NCBI GenBank assembly: GCA_020025455.1
Contig: JAHHSC010000034.1
Coordinates: forward strand, 1-13,833
DNA length: 13,833 bases
Origin: Lawsonibacter sp.
GTDB lineage: Bacteria > Bacillota > Clostridia > Oscillospirales > Oscillospiraceae
Direction: 5' to 3'
The translations under genes were made by a program, and so were the position numbers. This document shows positions 1 through 6,813 of the stretch, one piece after another. A model generated the notes under the pieces. That model made no database searches. It saw nothing but the letters and a program-made list of their open reading frames with translations, and was not told the origin of the DNA. The stretch's first letter is position 1. The number at the start of each line of letters is the position of its first letter.

Positions 1-15
1 GCTTTTTGTGCCTGA

Positions 16-43
16 AGGGATGGCAGATATGCACTGCATCCCT
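16..43. other. Imperfect hairpin downstream of the first minus-strand gene
   Basis: The arms AGGGATGGCAG (16-26) and CTGCATCCCT (34-43) pair over 10 bp with one bulged G and a 7-nt loop. It lies 46 nt beyond the stop codon of the gene at 89-523. No T-run follows it on the minus strand, so it is not a clear intrinsic terminator. The rest of 1-88 shows nothing I can name. Confidence 0.3.
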
Positions 44-88
44 GCATTTGAACGGTTGCGGCGGGGCGCGGTCGGAGCAGACATGCCG

Positions 89-523
89 CTACAGGAAGGG
101 GCGCAGCTCCAGCGTGAGCCGATCCTCCAGCGCGATGAGCCGCTTGGCGATGTCTTTTGAGCGCTCATCGGCGGCCTTATACTGATTTAAATAGCGGCTG
201 AGCGACGAGGTCCCCTTGCTGCAGCCGTCGATCATCAGCTGGGCGATGGTGCCATCCGACGGATGCATCGCCAGCTTACACTCCGTTGTCATCCGGGCCA
301 TCCCCCGTACCATGGGGCCCAGACGTGTCCCTCGGTCGTGGTATTGGTCCAGCATCCTCTGGATCTCATGTGCCAGCTTCCGGTGCTTGATGCCGCAGCG
401 GTACAGGGATCGGTGCAGCTTTGGGTCCTCAACCCGGTCCAGCACCTCCCGGATGGATGAGGTGCCCATTTTGATGCCGGCGTCGCACTGACGCAGCAGC
501 TTAATGGTGTCGTCTTGGATCAT
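89..523 (-). CDS. Hypothetical helical protein, 144 aa (possibly DUF2383-like)
   Basis: I do not firmly recognise this protein. The start is the ATG at 523, chosen because AGGAGG lies 9 nt upstream (528-537 on the plus strand) and the reading frame further upstream crosses the terminator at 608-636. The product has no signal peptide or membrane segment. It is predicted to be almost all alpha-helix, with charged heptad-like stretches and scattered His/Cys: C13, H37, C43, H47, H52, H62, C82, H87, C101. Its two halves look weakly alike: a 'KMGTSSIREVL' stretch near residue 18 resembles 'KGTSSLSRYL' near 103. This suggests a duplicated helical hairpin or four-helix bundle. The best guess is a DUF2383/ferritin-like bundle; this is inference from overall pattern, not from a diagnostic motif. 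It lies downstream of the DUF1653 gene on the same strand. Confidence 0.6.
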   Translation of the reverse strand: MIQDDTIKLLRQCDAGIKMGTSSIREVLDRVEDPKLHRSLYRCGIKHRKLAHEIQRMLDQYHDRGTRLGPMVRGMARMTTECKLAMHPSDGTIAQLMIDGCSKGTSSLSRYLNQYKAADERSKDIAKRLIALEDRLTLELRPFL

Positions 524-607
524 GTTCCCGTGCCTCCTGATCGGTTGGTACCGGTAGTATGTCCGCCTCGCCACAAAATAGAGCCAAGTCTCCCAAAAAA
601 TAAAATG

Positions 608-640
608 ACGGGCGCATTGCACCGCAATACGCCCGTTTTT
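608..640. terminator. Bidirectional intrinsic terminator between two minus-strand genes
   Basis: The arms ACGGGCG (608-614) and CGCCCGT (630-636) continue inward, past one C/A mismatch, into ATTGC/GCAAT with a 3-nt loop ACC. On the minus strand the stem is followed by CATTTTATTTTTT, which suits termination of the DUF1653 gene ending at 645. On the plus strand it is followed by TTTTT (636-640). It should separate the DUF1653 gene from the gene at 89-523. Confidence 0.75.
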
Positions 641-644
641 ATGC

Positions 645-941
645 TTACAGCTCCTCCCGCGAGGCGCGGTAGAACTCGAACCGGAAGTTCTGCTTCGCCT
701 CCGGGTACTTGTCCCGGTCCACTGGGCTGAGGAACATATCCAGCGGCCGGCAGAAGAGCCCCTTAGACCCGTAGAGGGCTTCATATACCACAAGCTCCTC
801 CATGGTCTCGCTGTGGCGGGCCACGCCCACAATTTTATAAAGGTAGCGGAGTGGGTCCGGGCTGTCTGTCATTTCCCGCTTGAAGTGGGACACGATGGTG
901 CCGGGCGCCAGGAGCCGGGCGGTGCGTTCGTCTGCTGTCAT
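645..941 (-). CDS. DUF1653 domain-containing protein, 98 aa
   Basis: The central part matches the DUF1653 family of small bacterial proteins: 'GTIVSHFK' (residues 14-21) corresponds to the G-x-Y-R-H-F-K opening, followed by YKIVGVARHSETMEELVVYEALYG and the CRPLDMF segment. The His-Ser-Glu-Thr element and the 'VVYEALYG' run are the family hallmarks. The molecular function of the family is not established. The start ATG at 941 has a strong ribosome binding site (AAAGGAGG, 8 nt away). Full length for the family is usually 70-100 aa, so it looks complete. It is probably transcribed alone: a promoter lies just upstream (970-999) and a terminator follows its stop. Confidence 0.85.
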   Translation of the reverse strand: MTADERTARLLAPGTIVSHFKREMTDSPDPLRYLYKIVGVARHSETMEELVVYEALYGSKGLFCRPLDMFLSPVDRDKYPEAKQNFRFEFYRASREEL

Positions 942-969
942 GCTGGAAGCCTCCTTTGGAATTTTATTC

Positions 970-999
970 AGTATACCATGGAAAAACCGGTTCTGCCAG
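970..999 (-). promoter_or_regulatory. Probable extended -10 promoter for the DUF1653 gene
   Basis: Read on the minus strand, TATACT (plus 970-975) is preceded by TGG, an extended -10 arrangement. A weak -35 (CTGGCA, plus 994-999) lies 18 nt upstream. It is well placed 29 nt upstream of the start codon. Confidence 0.5.
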
Positions 1000-1032
1000 C
1001 CCCGGTTTGTGTGGCAGTCTGCCGAAAAGGGG

Positions 1033-1093
1033 TTGACAAAAAAGCAATATTAAGGAATTATTAAATAATGTATGCCGAAATGGCTGGTATAAT
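1033..1093 (+). promoter_or_regulatory. Promoter region for the PE-synthesis operon
   Basis: Two signals are visible. A perfect -35 hexamer TTGACA (1033-1038) has only AT-rich near-matches to a -10 at 1056-1064. A perfect TATAAT at 1088-1093 with an upstream TGG forms an extended -10 and does not need a good -35. Either or both could drive the operon that starts at 1141. The surrounding 1040-1120 is much more AT-rich than the genes. Confidence 0.6.
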
Positions 1094-1140
1094 AGGGAAT
1101 TGAATCAGAGAATGTATCCGTATCGATGAGGAAAGGAACT

Positions 1141-1719
1141 ATGAAAACCAAAGAGTCCATTGTCAAAAAATACTGTATTGTGTTGCTGGTGCTGCTGCTT
1201 GCCGCCGCAGCGCTGTTTTTGCTGTCCGGCTGGCGGGCAGGCCATTTTGACTCGGTGGATACCATGCGGGAGTATATTTCCGGCTTTGGACTGCTTGGGC
1301 CGGTCATACTGGCACTCATTCAGGCACTTCAGGTGGTGGTGCCGGTGATCCCCGGCTTTGTGGGCTGTTTGGCCGGCTCCGGCCTGTTCGGTGCCTGGGG
1401 CAGCTTTTTCTGCAACTACATCGGCATCTGTCTCGGCTCTCTCATCGCCTTTCTGCTGGCGCGCCATTACGGGATGCAGCTGGTCCGGCTCATGTTTTCC
1501 GAGGCGAAATATGAGCGGTACATTGGTTGGCTGGCCAACCGAAAAAGTTTTATTCTGGTGCTGTGGCTGTCCATCCTGCTGCCCCTGGCCCCGGATGACT
1601 TTTTGTGCTACTTCTCCGGTCTGACCGGTATGTCGTTCCGCAAATTCACCTGGATCATTCTGCTGGCTAAGCCGTGGATCATTCTGGCCTACTGCTTCTT
1701 TTTTGAAAAACTGTTTTAG
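1141..1719 (+). CDS. TVP38/TMEM64 (VTT, DedA-superfamily) membrane protein, possible PE flippase
   Basis: This 192-aa integral membrane protein has a VTT domain. An N-terminal transmembrane segment (about 11-29) is followed by a re-entrant region with 'PVIPGF' (68-73) and a Gly-rich stretch to 'FLLARHYG' (104-111). The second re-entrant loop is 'LLPLAPDDFLCYFSGLTGMS' (146-165), with the conserved Pro-x2-Pro-Asp motif, and a C-terminal membrane segment follows. The Arg often found before this second motif is absent. The start at 1141 is preferred over the ATG at 1126 because AGGAAAGG (1127-1134) sits at the right distance from 1141 and inside the longer reading. DedA-superfamily proteins act in lipid transport; B. 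subtilis PetA (YbfM), encoded between pssA and psd, affects PE distribution across the bilayer. Being first in an operon with pssA and psd, this protein may do the same (inference). The stop codon overlaps the pssA ribosome binding site. Confidence 0.88.
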   Translation: MKTKESIVKKYCIVLLVLLLAAAALFLLSGWRAGHFDSVDTMREYISGFGLLGPVILALIQALQVVVPVIPGFVGCLAGSGLFGAWGSFFCNYIGICLGSLIAFLLARHYGMQLVRLMFSEAKYERYIGWLANRKSFILVLWLSILLPLAPDDFLCYFSGLTGMSFRKFTWIILLAKPWIILAYCFFFEKLF

Positions 1720-1730
1720 GAGGCACTTTT

Positions 1731-2354
1731 ATGCTCGGATACTATAACTATACCGTGGTCCTCACCTATGTGGGGATGCTCTCTTCCTTCTTAGGGATCA
1801 CGCTGGCCATGGGCGGCAATTTGGGGGCCGCTCTGCTGTGTCTGATGTTCTCCGGCTTCTGCGACATGTTCGACGGCAAGGTGGCCTCTACCATGGAGCG
1901 CACCCCCGCTCAGAAGCGGTTCGGCATCCAAATCGACTCGCTCAGCGACCTGATCTGCTTTGGTGTTCTGCCCTCCGTTATTGTCTTTCAGCTCAATCCA
2001 GCCAACAAACTGACCGGACTCATCTCCAGCATCTATCTGCTGTGCGCCCTGATCCGCCTTGCCTACTTCAACGTGGACGAGGAGGAGCGCCAGAGCCAGA
2101 CCCAGGAGGCCCGCAGCGTCTACAAGGGTCTGCCCGTCACAACCGCCGCCCTCATCCTGCCCGGCCTGTTCTGTCTGCACGGTCTGGTCCAGCAGATGAA
2201 GCTGGAGCTGCTGGGTCCTGTCCTGCTCGTGTGCATGGGCCTTGCCTTTCTGACCCCGTTCCACCTGAAAAAGCCTGGGAATCTGGGGAAGGTTGTCCTG
2301 GTCGTGGCAGGCGTGGCGGAGCTGCTGCTCCTGACTGTGGGAGCGGGTGTCTGA
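1731..2354 (+). CDS. pssA: CDP-diacylglycerol--serine O-phosphatidyltransferase
   Basis: This enzyme makes phosphatidylserine from CDP-diacylglycerol and L-serine at the cytoplasmic membrane. The 207-aa product shows the CDP-alcohol phosphotransferase signature D45-x2-D48-G49-x2-A52...G65-x3-D69-x3-D73, the four Asp being the metal and catalytic residues. The usual Arg after Ala is Ser53 here. Hydrophobic segments before and after the signature (about 8-42, 74-88, 97-113, 138-152, 160-176, 187-204) give the expected six-helix layout. The 'KRFGIQIDSL.DLICFGVLP' block is typical of clostridial PssA. The start ATG is preceded by TAGGAGG, which overlaps the stop of the upstream VTT gene. Its stop TGA overlaps the psd start (TGATG), so translation is probably coupled to psd, the next enzyme in the pathway. 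Confidence 0.93.
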   Translation: MLGYYNYTVVLTYVGMLSSFLGITLAMGGNLGAALLCLMFSGFCDMFDGKVASTMERTPAQKRFGIQIDSLSDLICFGVLPSVIVFQLNPANKLTGLISSIYLLCALIRLAYFNVDEEERQSQTQEARSVYKGLPVTTAALILPGLFCLHGLVQQMKLELLGPVLLVCMGLAFLTPFHLKKPGNLGKVVLVVAGVAELLLLTVGAGV

Positions 2355-3181
2355 TGGAAGCGAAAAGCAGCGCCCCGGTCCGGTTCCTCTACGGCACAGC
2401 CGTGGGCCGCACCCTGCTAAACGGAATTCAGAAGTTTGGTCTGGACAAATTGGCCGTGAAGTTTTTGTGTTCGCCTGTGTCCAGACACATCATCCCCTCC
2501 TACATCAAAAAACACCACATCCCCATGGACGAATATGTGCCGGAGGAGTACCGCACCTTTCGGGACTTTTTCATCCGGGAGAAGATCGAACATTCGGTGG
2601 ATCTGGACCCAAGCCACCTGGTAAGTCCCTGCGACGGCTGGCTCAGTGTCTACCCGGTTGCGGAGAACAGCAGCTTTGCCATCAAGGGCTCCCACTACCG
2701 ACTGTGCGACCTGCTGCAAGACCCGCTGCTGGGCAAACGATACCGCGGCGGTCTGCTGCTGGTGTTCCGGCTGTGCGCCTCCGACTACCACCACTACTGC
2801 TTTGTGGACGACGGGCAGCTCACCCGGAGCCACTTCATCGAAGGGGAGCTGCACAGTGTGCAGCCCATCGCCTGTGAGACGTACCCGGTGTATACCCTGA
2901 ATCGGCGGGCCTGGAGCCTTTTGGAGACGGAGCACTTCGGTCCCATCGTCCAGACCGAGATCGGCGCTCTGGTGGTGGGCGGCATCGTCAACCGGAATGT
3001 CACCACGTTCCGGCGCGGGGAGGAGAAGGGCCGCTTTGAGCTGTCCGGCTCCACCATCACCCTGCTGCTGGAGAAGGACCGGGTGGAGCTGCTGCCCGCG
3101 ATCCAGGACGTACTGGACCAGGGCGGAGAGGCCCGCGTGAAGCTGGGTATGCACGTAGGTACCCGGATTGATAAGGAGTAA
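2354..3181 (+). CDS. psd: Phosphatidylserine decarboxylase proenzyme
   Basis: The product decarboxylates phosphatidylserine to phosphatidylethanolamine using a pyruvoyl group formed by self-cleavage. The 275-aa proenzyme contains the cleavage motif G232-S233-T234 ('LSGSTITLLL'), where S233 becomes the pyruvoyl group and residues 1-232 the beta chain. D94 in 'SPCDGW' and H146 in 'SDYHHYCF' match the Asp and His of the self-cleavage triad. 'EIGALVVGGIVN' (202-213) is the usual conserved segment before the cleavage site. The start ATG overlaps the pssA stop by one base. No long N-terminal membrane anchor is present, and the length is normal for the compact bacterial form. Together with pssA it gives the two-step route to PE. 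Confidence 0.94.
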   Translation: MEAKSSAPVRFLYGTAVGRTLLNGIQKFGLDKLAVKFLCSPVSRHIIPSYIKKHHIPMDEYVPEEYRTFRDFFIREKIEHSVDLDPSHLVSPCDGWLSVYPVAENSSFAIKGSHYRLCDLLQDPLLGKRYRGGLLLVFRLCASDYHHYCFVDDGQLTRSHFIEGELHSVQPIACETYPVYTLNRRAWSLLETEHFGPIVQTEIGALVVGGIVNRNVTTFRRGEEKGRFELSGSTITLLLEKDRVELLPAIQDVLDQGGEARVKLGMHVGTRIDKE

Positions 3182-3187
3182 GAGCCT

Positions 3188-3871
3188 GTGCTGAACAAAA
3201 CGCAACGAACGCTGGAACGCATCCTGCCGCGCTATGCCTGGCTGCCCCTGCTGGTGACCCTTGCCTGGAACAGCGTGGCCTACTACGGCTCCCGCCTCAT
3301 CACCCAGGGCTGGCCCCACCATCTGGTGGAGCTGCCCTTGGATCAGGCGATCCCCTTCGTCCCCTGGACGGTGTCCATCTACTATGCCTCGTTCGTATTC
3401 TGGGTGGTCAACTATATCCTCTGCGCCCGTCTAAGCAAAGAGCGGGCCTACCGCTTCCTCAGCGCGGACCTGTTGGCCAAGACCGTCTGTCTGGTCTGCT
3501 TTGTGGCCTTCCCCACCACCAATATCCGCCCCGTGGTGGGCGACACCGGCTTCTGGAATGGCGTCATGCGGATGCTCTATGAAATCGACGCGGCGGACAA
3601 CCTGTTCCCCTCCATCCACTGTCTCACCAGCTGGTTTTGCTACATCGGCCTGCGGGATGTGGAAACGATCCCCCGCTGGTATCGGACTTGTTCCTTCTGG
3701 ATGGCTGTGGCCGTGTTTATCTCCACCCTGACCACAAAACAGCACGTCATTGTGGACGTGATCGGCGGTGTGGCCCTGGCCTCCGGCTGCTACTGGCTGG
3801 CCGGACGGACCAAAATGCCCCTCTACTACGGCAGGGTCTTTGATGCGCTGGGCGGTATCTTCAAAAAATAA
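3188..3871 (+). CDS. PAP2-superfamily (Aur1/inositolphosphotransferase-like) membrane protein
   Basis: This 227-aa polytopic membrane protein has about six hydrophobic segments. Three PAP2 motifs are visible: R114-P115 in 'TTNIRPVV', P141-S142-I143-H144, and S179-T180-x5-H186-x3-D190 in 'STLTTKQHVIVDVIGG'. H144 and H186 are the expected nucleophile and acid/base, with D190 supporting H186. The usual Arg of the third motif (S-R-x5-H) is Thr here, as in several Aur1/sphingomyelin-synthase-like members. The family includes lipid phosphatases and lipid headgroup transferases; the substrate cannot be read from the sequence. Coming directly after psd, it may act on a phospholipid or its precursor. 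The start is GTG with AAGGAG (3173-3178) 9 nt upstream, only 6 bp after the psd stop. It ends the operon at a strong terminator. Confidence 0.85.
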   Translation: MLNKTQRTLERILPRYAWLPLLVTLAWNSVAYYGSRLITQGWPHHLVELPLDQAIPFVPWTVSIYYASFVFWVVNYILCARLSKERAYRFLSADLLAKTVCLVCFVAFPTTNIRPVVGDTGFWNGVMRMLYEIDAADNLFPSIHCLTSWFCYIGLRDVETIPRWYRTCSFWMAVAVFISTLTTKQHVIVDVIGGVALASGCYWLAGRTKMPLYYGRVFDALGGIFKK

Positions 3872-3873
3872 AC

Positions 3874-3920
3874 ACACGCGTCTGCCCTCCGGTCGGAGGG
3901 CAGACGCGTGTTTCTGTATC
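3874..3920. terminator. Strong bidirectional terminator between convergent genes
   Basis: The stem is 17 bp and perfect: 3874-3890 with 3895-3911, loop GGTC. It is followed by TTTCTGT on the plus strand and by TTATTTTTT on the minus strand. It serves both the PE operon (stop at 3871) and the phosphoglucomutase gene (stop at 3948). Confidence 0.88.
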
Positions 3921-3947
3921 AAATCGTAATGGGAGCGGGGGATTGCT

Positions 3948-5675
3948 TTACCGCTTCAGGCTCTCGGCCCAGGCGGAGTACTTGGCCACCTTGGCATCGC
4001 ACTCAGCCTGGTCGGTGCCGTTGGCCAGGATGTACACCTTGACCTTGGGCTCGGTGCCGGAGGGGCGGACAATGAGGCTGGTTCCGTCTGCCATCTCGTA
4101 GCGCAGCACGTTGGAGCCGCTCAGCTCCATGGTGGATTTGGCACCGGTGTCCACATCCACCACGCTGCCGTCCTGATAGTCCTTCTGCTGCTTCACGGCC
4201 ACGCCGGCGATCTCGGTGGGGGCGTTGGCACGCAGATCGGCCATAAGGGCAGCCATCTTCTTCAGCCCGTCCAGACCGGGCATGACCAGGTTCAGGGTTT
4301 TCTCTGCGTAGTAGCCGTACTTCTTGTAGAGGGCCTGCAACGCATCATAGAGGGTCATGCCCTGGTCGAAGTACCAGGCGGCCATCTCGGTGAGCAGCAG
4401 GGCGGCCGTGACGGCGTCCTTGTCGCGGACATAGTTGCCCAGCATATAGCCGTAGGACTCCTCGTAGGAGAAGATCACGTTGCCCTCGCCGGCGGCCTCC
4501 AGCTGGTCCTTCTTCTGGGCCAGGAACTTAAAGCCGGTGAAGGTGTCGTAACAGGTAAGGCCGTTGACCTCGGCCACCTTGCGGGCCATCTCGGTGGTGA
4601 CGATGGTTTTCAGCGCCACGGGCTTTTCCGGCATGGTGCCCGCGCGCGTTCTGGCGCCAATCAGGTAGTCCAGCAGCAGCACGCCGGTCTGGTTGCCGGT
4701 GAGCACCTTGAACTCCCCATTGCCGGTGTTGACCATGATGCCCACCCGGTCGGCGTCGGGGTCGGAGCCCAGAATGAAGTCGGCGCCCTCCGCCTTGGCC
4801 AGATCCACAGCCAGGTAGAAGCCCTCGGGGTTTTCAGGGTTGGGGGAGACGACGGTGGAGAAGTTGCCGTCCACCACCATCTGCTTGGGCTCGCAGATGA
4901 GGTGCTTCAGCCCCAGACGCTTGAGCACCTCGGGGATGAGCTTGTAGCCGGTGCCGTGGAAGGGGGTGTAGACCATCTTGAACCGGTCGGCCACCTTCTC
5001 CACCACGGCCTTGTCGTTGACCTGGGCCATCACGTTGGCCAGGAACTTCTCGTCGGTCTCAGCGCCCATGAGGACGATCTTGCCGGACTTCACGGCCTCG
5101 TCGTAGTCACAGGTCTTGACGCAGGCGAACACGTCCAGCTCCTTCATCTTCTTGGCCACCTGATCGGCGTGCTTGGGGGGCAGCTGGGCGCCGTCCTGCC
5201 AGTACACCTTGTAGCCGTTGTACTCCTTGGGGTTGTGGCTGGCGGTGATGTTGATGCCGGCGATGCAGCCGTACTCACGCACCGCAAAGCTCAGCTCGGG
5301 GGTCGGGCGCAGGGACTCGAACAGGCGGACGGGGATGCCGTTGGCGGCCATGACGCAGGCGGCCTCACGGGCAAACACATCGGAGTTGTTGCGGCAGTCG
5401 AAGCAGATGGCAATGCCCCGGGCAACGGCCTCAGGGCCTTCCTCCAAAATCACCTGGGCAAACGCCTGGGTGGCATGGCGGATCACATGGACATTCATGC
5501 GGTAAAGACCCACACCCATGGTGCCGCGCAGACCTGCGGTGCCGAACGCCAGCTGGTCAAAAAAGCGGGATTCGACCTCCTTATCGTCCGTTCGGATGGC
5601 CTCCAGTTCGGCTTTCTCCGCCTCGGACAGGGCGGGGCTGGCCAGCCAGGCCTCATAAGTATCACGGTAGGACAT
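3948..5675 (-). CDS. pgcA: Phospho-sugar mutase (alpha-phosphoglucomutase type)
   Basis: This enzyme interconverts glucose-1-phosphate and glucose-6-phosphate (possibly also mannose or pentose phosphates), feeding UDP-glucose, glycolipid and cell-wall sugar synthesis. The 575-aa product has all four alpha-D-phosphohexomutase signatures: the catalytic phosphoserine loop T144-A-S146-H-N-P149; the metal-binding D305-x-D307-x-D309-R; the sugar-recognition loop E405-E-S-Y-G409; and the phosphate-binding loop R537-P-S-G-T-E-P-K544. 'FGTAGLRG' (44-51) is the N-terminal substrate loop. Length and motifs fit the PGM2/PgcA subgroup. The start at 5675 is chosen over an upstream ATG at 5720 because GAAGGAGG lies about 10 nt before it and similarity begins at 'SYRDTYEAWL'. 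It lies 57 bp downstream of the pseudouridine synthase on the same strand, with a possible promoter of its own between them. Confidence 0.93.
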   Translation of the reverse strand: MSYRDTYEAWLASPALSEAEKAELEAIRTDDKEVESRFFDQLAFGTAGLRGTMGVGLYRMNVHVIRHATQAFAQVILEEGPEAVARGIAICFDCRNNSDVFAREAACVMAANGIPVRLFESLRPTPELSFAVREYGCIAGINITASHNPKEYNGYKVYWQDGAQLPPKHADQVAKKMKELDVFACVKTCDYDEAVKSGKIVLMGAETDEKFLANVMAQVNDKAVVEKVADRFKMVYTPFHGTGYKLIPEVLKRLGLKHLICEPKQMVVDGNFSTVVSPNPENPEGFYLAVDLAKAEGADFILGSDPDADRVGIMVNTGNGEFKVLTGNQTGVLLLDYLIGARTRAGTMPEKPVALKTIVTTEMARKVAEVNGLTCYDTFTGFKFLAQKKDQLEAAGEGNVIFSYEESYGYMLGNYVRDKDAVTAALLLTEMAAWYFDQGMTLYDALQALYKKYGYYAEKTLNLVMPGLDGLKKMAALMADLRANAPTEIAGVAVKQQKDYQDGSVVDVDTGAKSTMELSGSNVLRYEMADGTSLIVRPSGTEPKVKVYILANGTDQAECDAKVAKYSAWAESLKR

Positions 5676-5720
5676 AGAAAAGGAACCTCCTTCATCGTAT
5701 GGTATGGTGAATCTGCCCAT

Positions 5721-5749
5721 AGTATAGCACAGCTAGAGGGGGAATTCTA
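5721..5749 (-). promoter_or_regulatory. Possible extended -10 promoter for the phosphoglucomutase gene
   Basis: On the minus strand TATACT (plus 5721-5726) is preceded by TGC, an extended -10. The hexamer 17 nt upstream (TAGAAT) is a poor -35. It overlaps the last codons of the upstream gene, so it would be an internal promoter. Confidence 0.4.
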
Positions 5750-6665
5750 GCTTATTTTGTGGGAAAACCGCCAGTGCAGCCATATCCGCTGGCATGGGAG
5801 CGAAGAAATTCAGTTCCTGCCCGGTGATGGGGTGGCGGATGGTCAATTGGGCGGAGTGGAGCGCGGGACGGGCAATCCGTTCCCGGTCCTCCTGCCCGTA
5901 GAGAAAATCCCCGGTCAGCGGGTGCCCCAGGTAGGCCATGTGGACCCGGATCTGGTGGGTGCGGCCCGTCTCCAGCTCCAGCCGGACCAGGGACCGCCCG
6001 TCCTGGGTGGACAGAAGCCGGTAGTGTGTCCGGGCCTCTTTGCCGTCGGGGCGGACCATCTGCTCCACCAGCGAGTCGGGCTTTGGCCCGATGGGGGCAT
6101 CGATGGTCCCGTGGTCGGGGGCAAGCACCCCCTCACACACGGCCAGATAGACCCGTTTGAAGTCGGACGTGTGGAGCTGGCGCTTGAGCACCTCCTGGGC
6201 ATGGGGGTGCTTTGCCGTCACCATCAGGCCGGAGGTCCCCCGGTCCAGCCGATGGACCGGGTGGAAGTCGGCCTCTACCCCGGACTTATCGTAATAATCC
6301 AGAATAAAATTACCAATTGTATCGGAAAAGTGGCCTGGACCGGGGTGGACGGTGACACCGGGAGCCTTATTCAGCACCAGAATATCCCCGTCCTCATAGA
6401 CAATATCCAGCGGGCCCGGGGCGGGCTGGATGCCGCTGCGGCGCTCCGGGTCGCTGAGCCGGACGGATAACCGCTGCCCTTCTGTGGGCCGGTAACGGGT
6501 GTTCACCCGCTGTCCGTCCACCAAAATGCCATCTGACAGCCACTTGATCCGGCGAACCACCGTGCCCGAAAGCCCCAGGTGTTTTCTCAGCAGGGTGCCC
6601 ACCTCGACCCCGGCAAGTCCGTCCGTGATGGGCAGCTCCAGGCGGCGCACGGCTCGATCCTCCAT
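5733..6665 (-). CDS. RluA-family RNA pseudouridine synthase
   Basis: This enzyme isomerises specific uridines in rRNA or tRNA to pseudouridine. The 310-aa product has an N-terminal S4-like RNA-binding region (about 19-70, 'VGTLLRKHLGLSGTVVRRIK') and an RluA catalytic domain (about 84-300). The catalytic motif is H138-R-L-D141-R-G-T-S-G146, with D141 the nucleophile. 'ETGRTHQIRVHMAYLGHPLTGD' is present as the second conserved block. The layout is that of RluD-type enzymes, but the RNA target (RluD, RluC or a Bacillus YlyB/YjbO type) cannot be decided from sequence alone. The start ATG at 6665 follows a GAGGAGAGG ribosome binding site, and a good promoter lies 33-61 nt upstream. It is divergent from hemW. 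Confidence 0.9.
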   Translation of the reverse strand: MEDRAVRRLELPITDGLAGVEVGTLLRKHLGLSGTVVRRIKWLSDGILVDGQRVNTRYRPTEGQRLSVRLSDPERRSGIQPAPGPLDIVYEDGDILVLNKAPGVTVHPGPGHFSDTIGNFILDYYDKSGVEADFHPVHRLDRGTSGLMVTAKHPHAQEVLKRQLHTSDFKRVYLAVCEGVLAPDHGTIDAPIGPKPDSLVEQMVRPDGKEARTHYRLLSTQDGRSLVRLELETGRTHQIRVHMAYLGHPLTGDFLYGQEDRERIARPALHSAQLTIRHPITGQELNFFAPMPADMAALAVFPQNKLEFPL

Positions 6666-6697
6666 TGGTCCCTCTCCTCTCGTCGGTCGTTTCTTTG

Positions 6698-6726
6698 AGT
6701 ATACCGACCTGGGGCACAGCCGTCAA
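6698..6726 (-). promoter_or_regulatory. Sigma-A promoter of the pseudouridine synthase gene
   Basis: Read on the minus strand: TTGACG (plus 6721-6726), a 17-nt spacer, and TATACT (plus 6698-6703). Each hexamer has one departure from consensus. The -35 hexamers of this promoter and the hemW promoter are only 9 bp apart, back to back. Confidence 0.75.
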
Positions 6727-6735
6727 CGATATAAA

Positions 6736-6764
6736 TTTACAAACCGGCCGGGAGCAGGTATAAT
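6736..6764 (+). promoter_or_regulatory. Sigma-A promoter of hemW
   Basis: TTTACA (6736-6741), a 17-nt spacer and a perfect TATAAT (6759-6764). The expected transcription start is near 6771, giving a leader of about 43 nt before the GTG start at 6814. Confidence 0.82.
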
Positions 6765-6813
6765 AAGCATACTATGTTCGTATGCCCATCACAAGAAAGT
6801 GAGGAAATTCCCC

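Noticed and set aside
1838..2353. Plus-strand extension of psd upstream of 2354
   Set aside because: This part overlaps pssA in another frame and reads as Arg/Pro/Gly-rich shadow; psd similarity begins after ATG 2354.
4902..5750. 282-codon plus-strand ORF opposite phosphoglucomutase
   Set aside because: Antisense shadow with Gly/His/Val-rich composition and no motif.
6499..6813. N-terminal extension of hemW to an upstream ATG
   Set aside because: It runs through the divergent gene and precedes the mapped-by-eye promoter; GTG 6814 has a proper ribosome binding site and agrees with family length.
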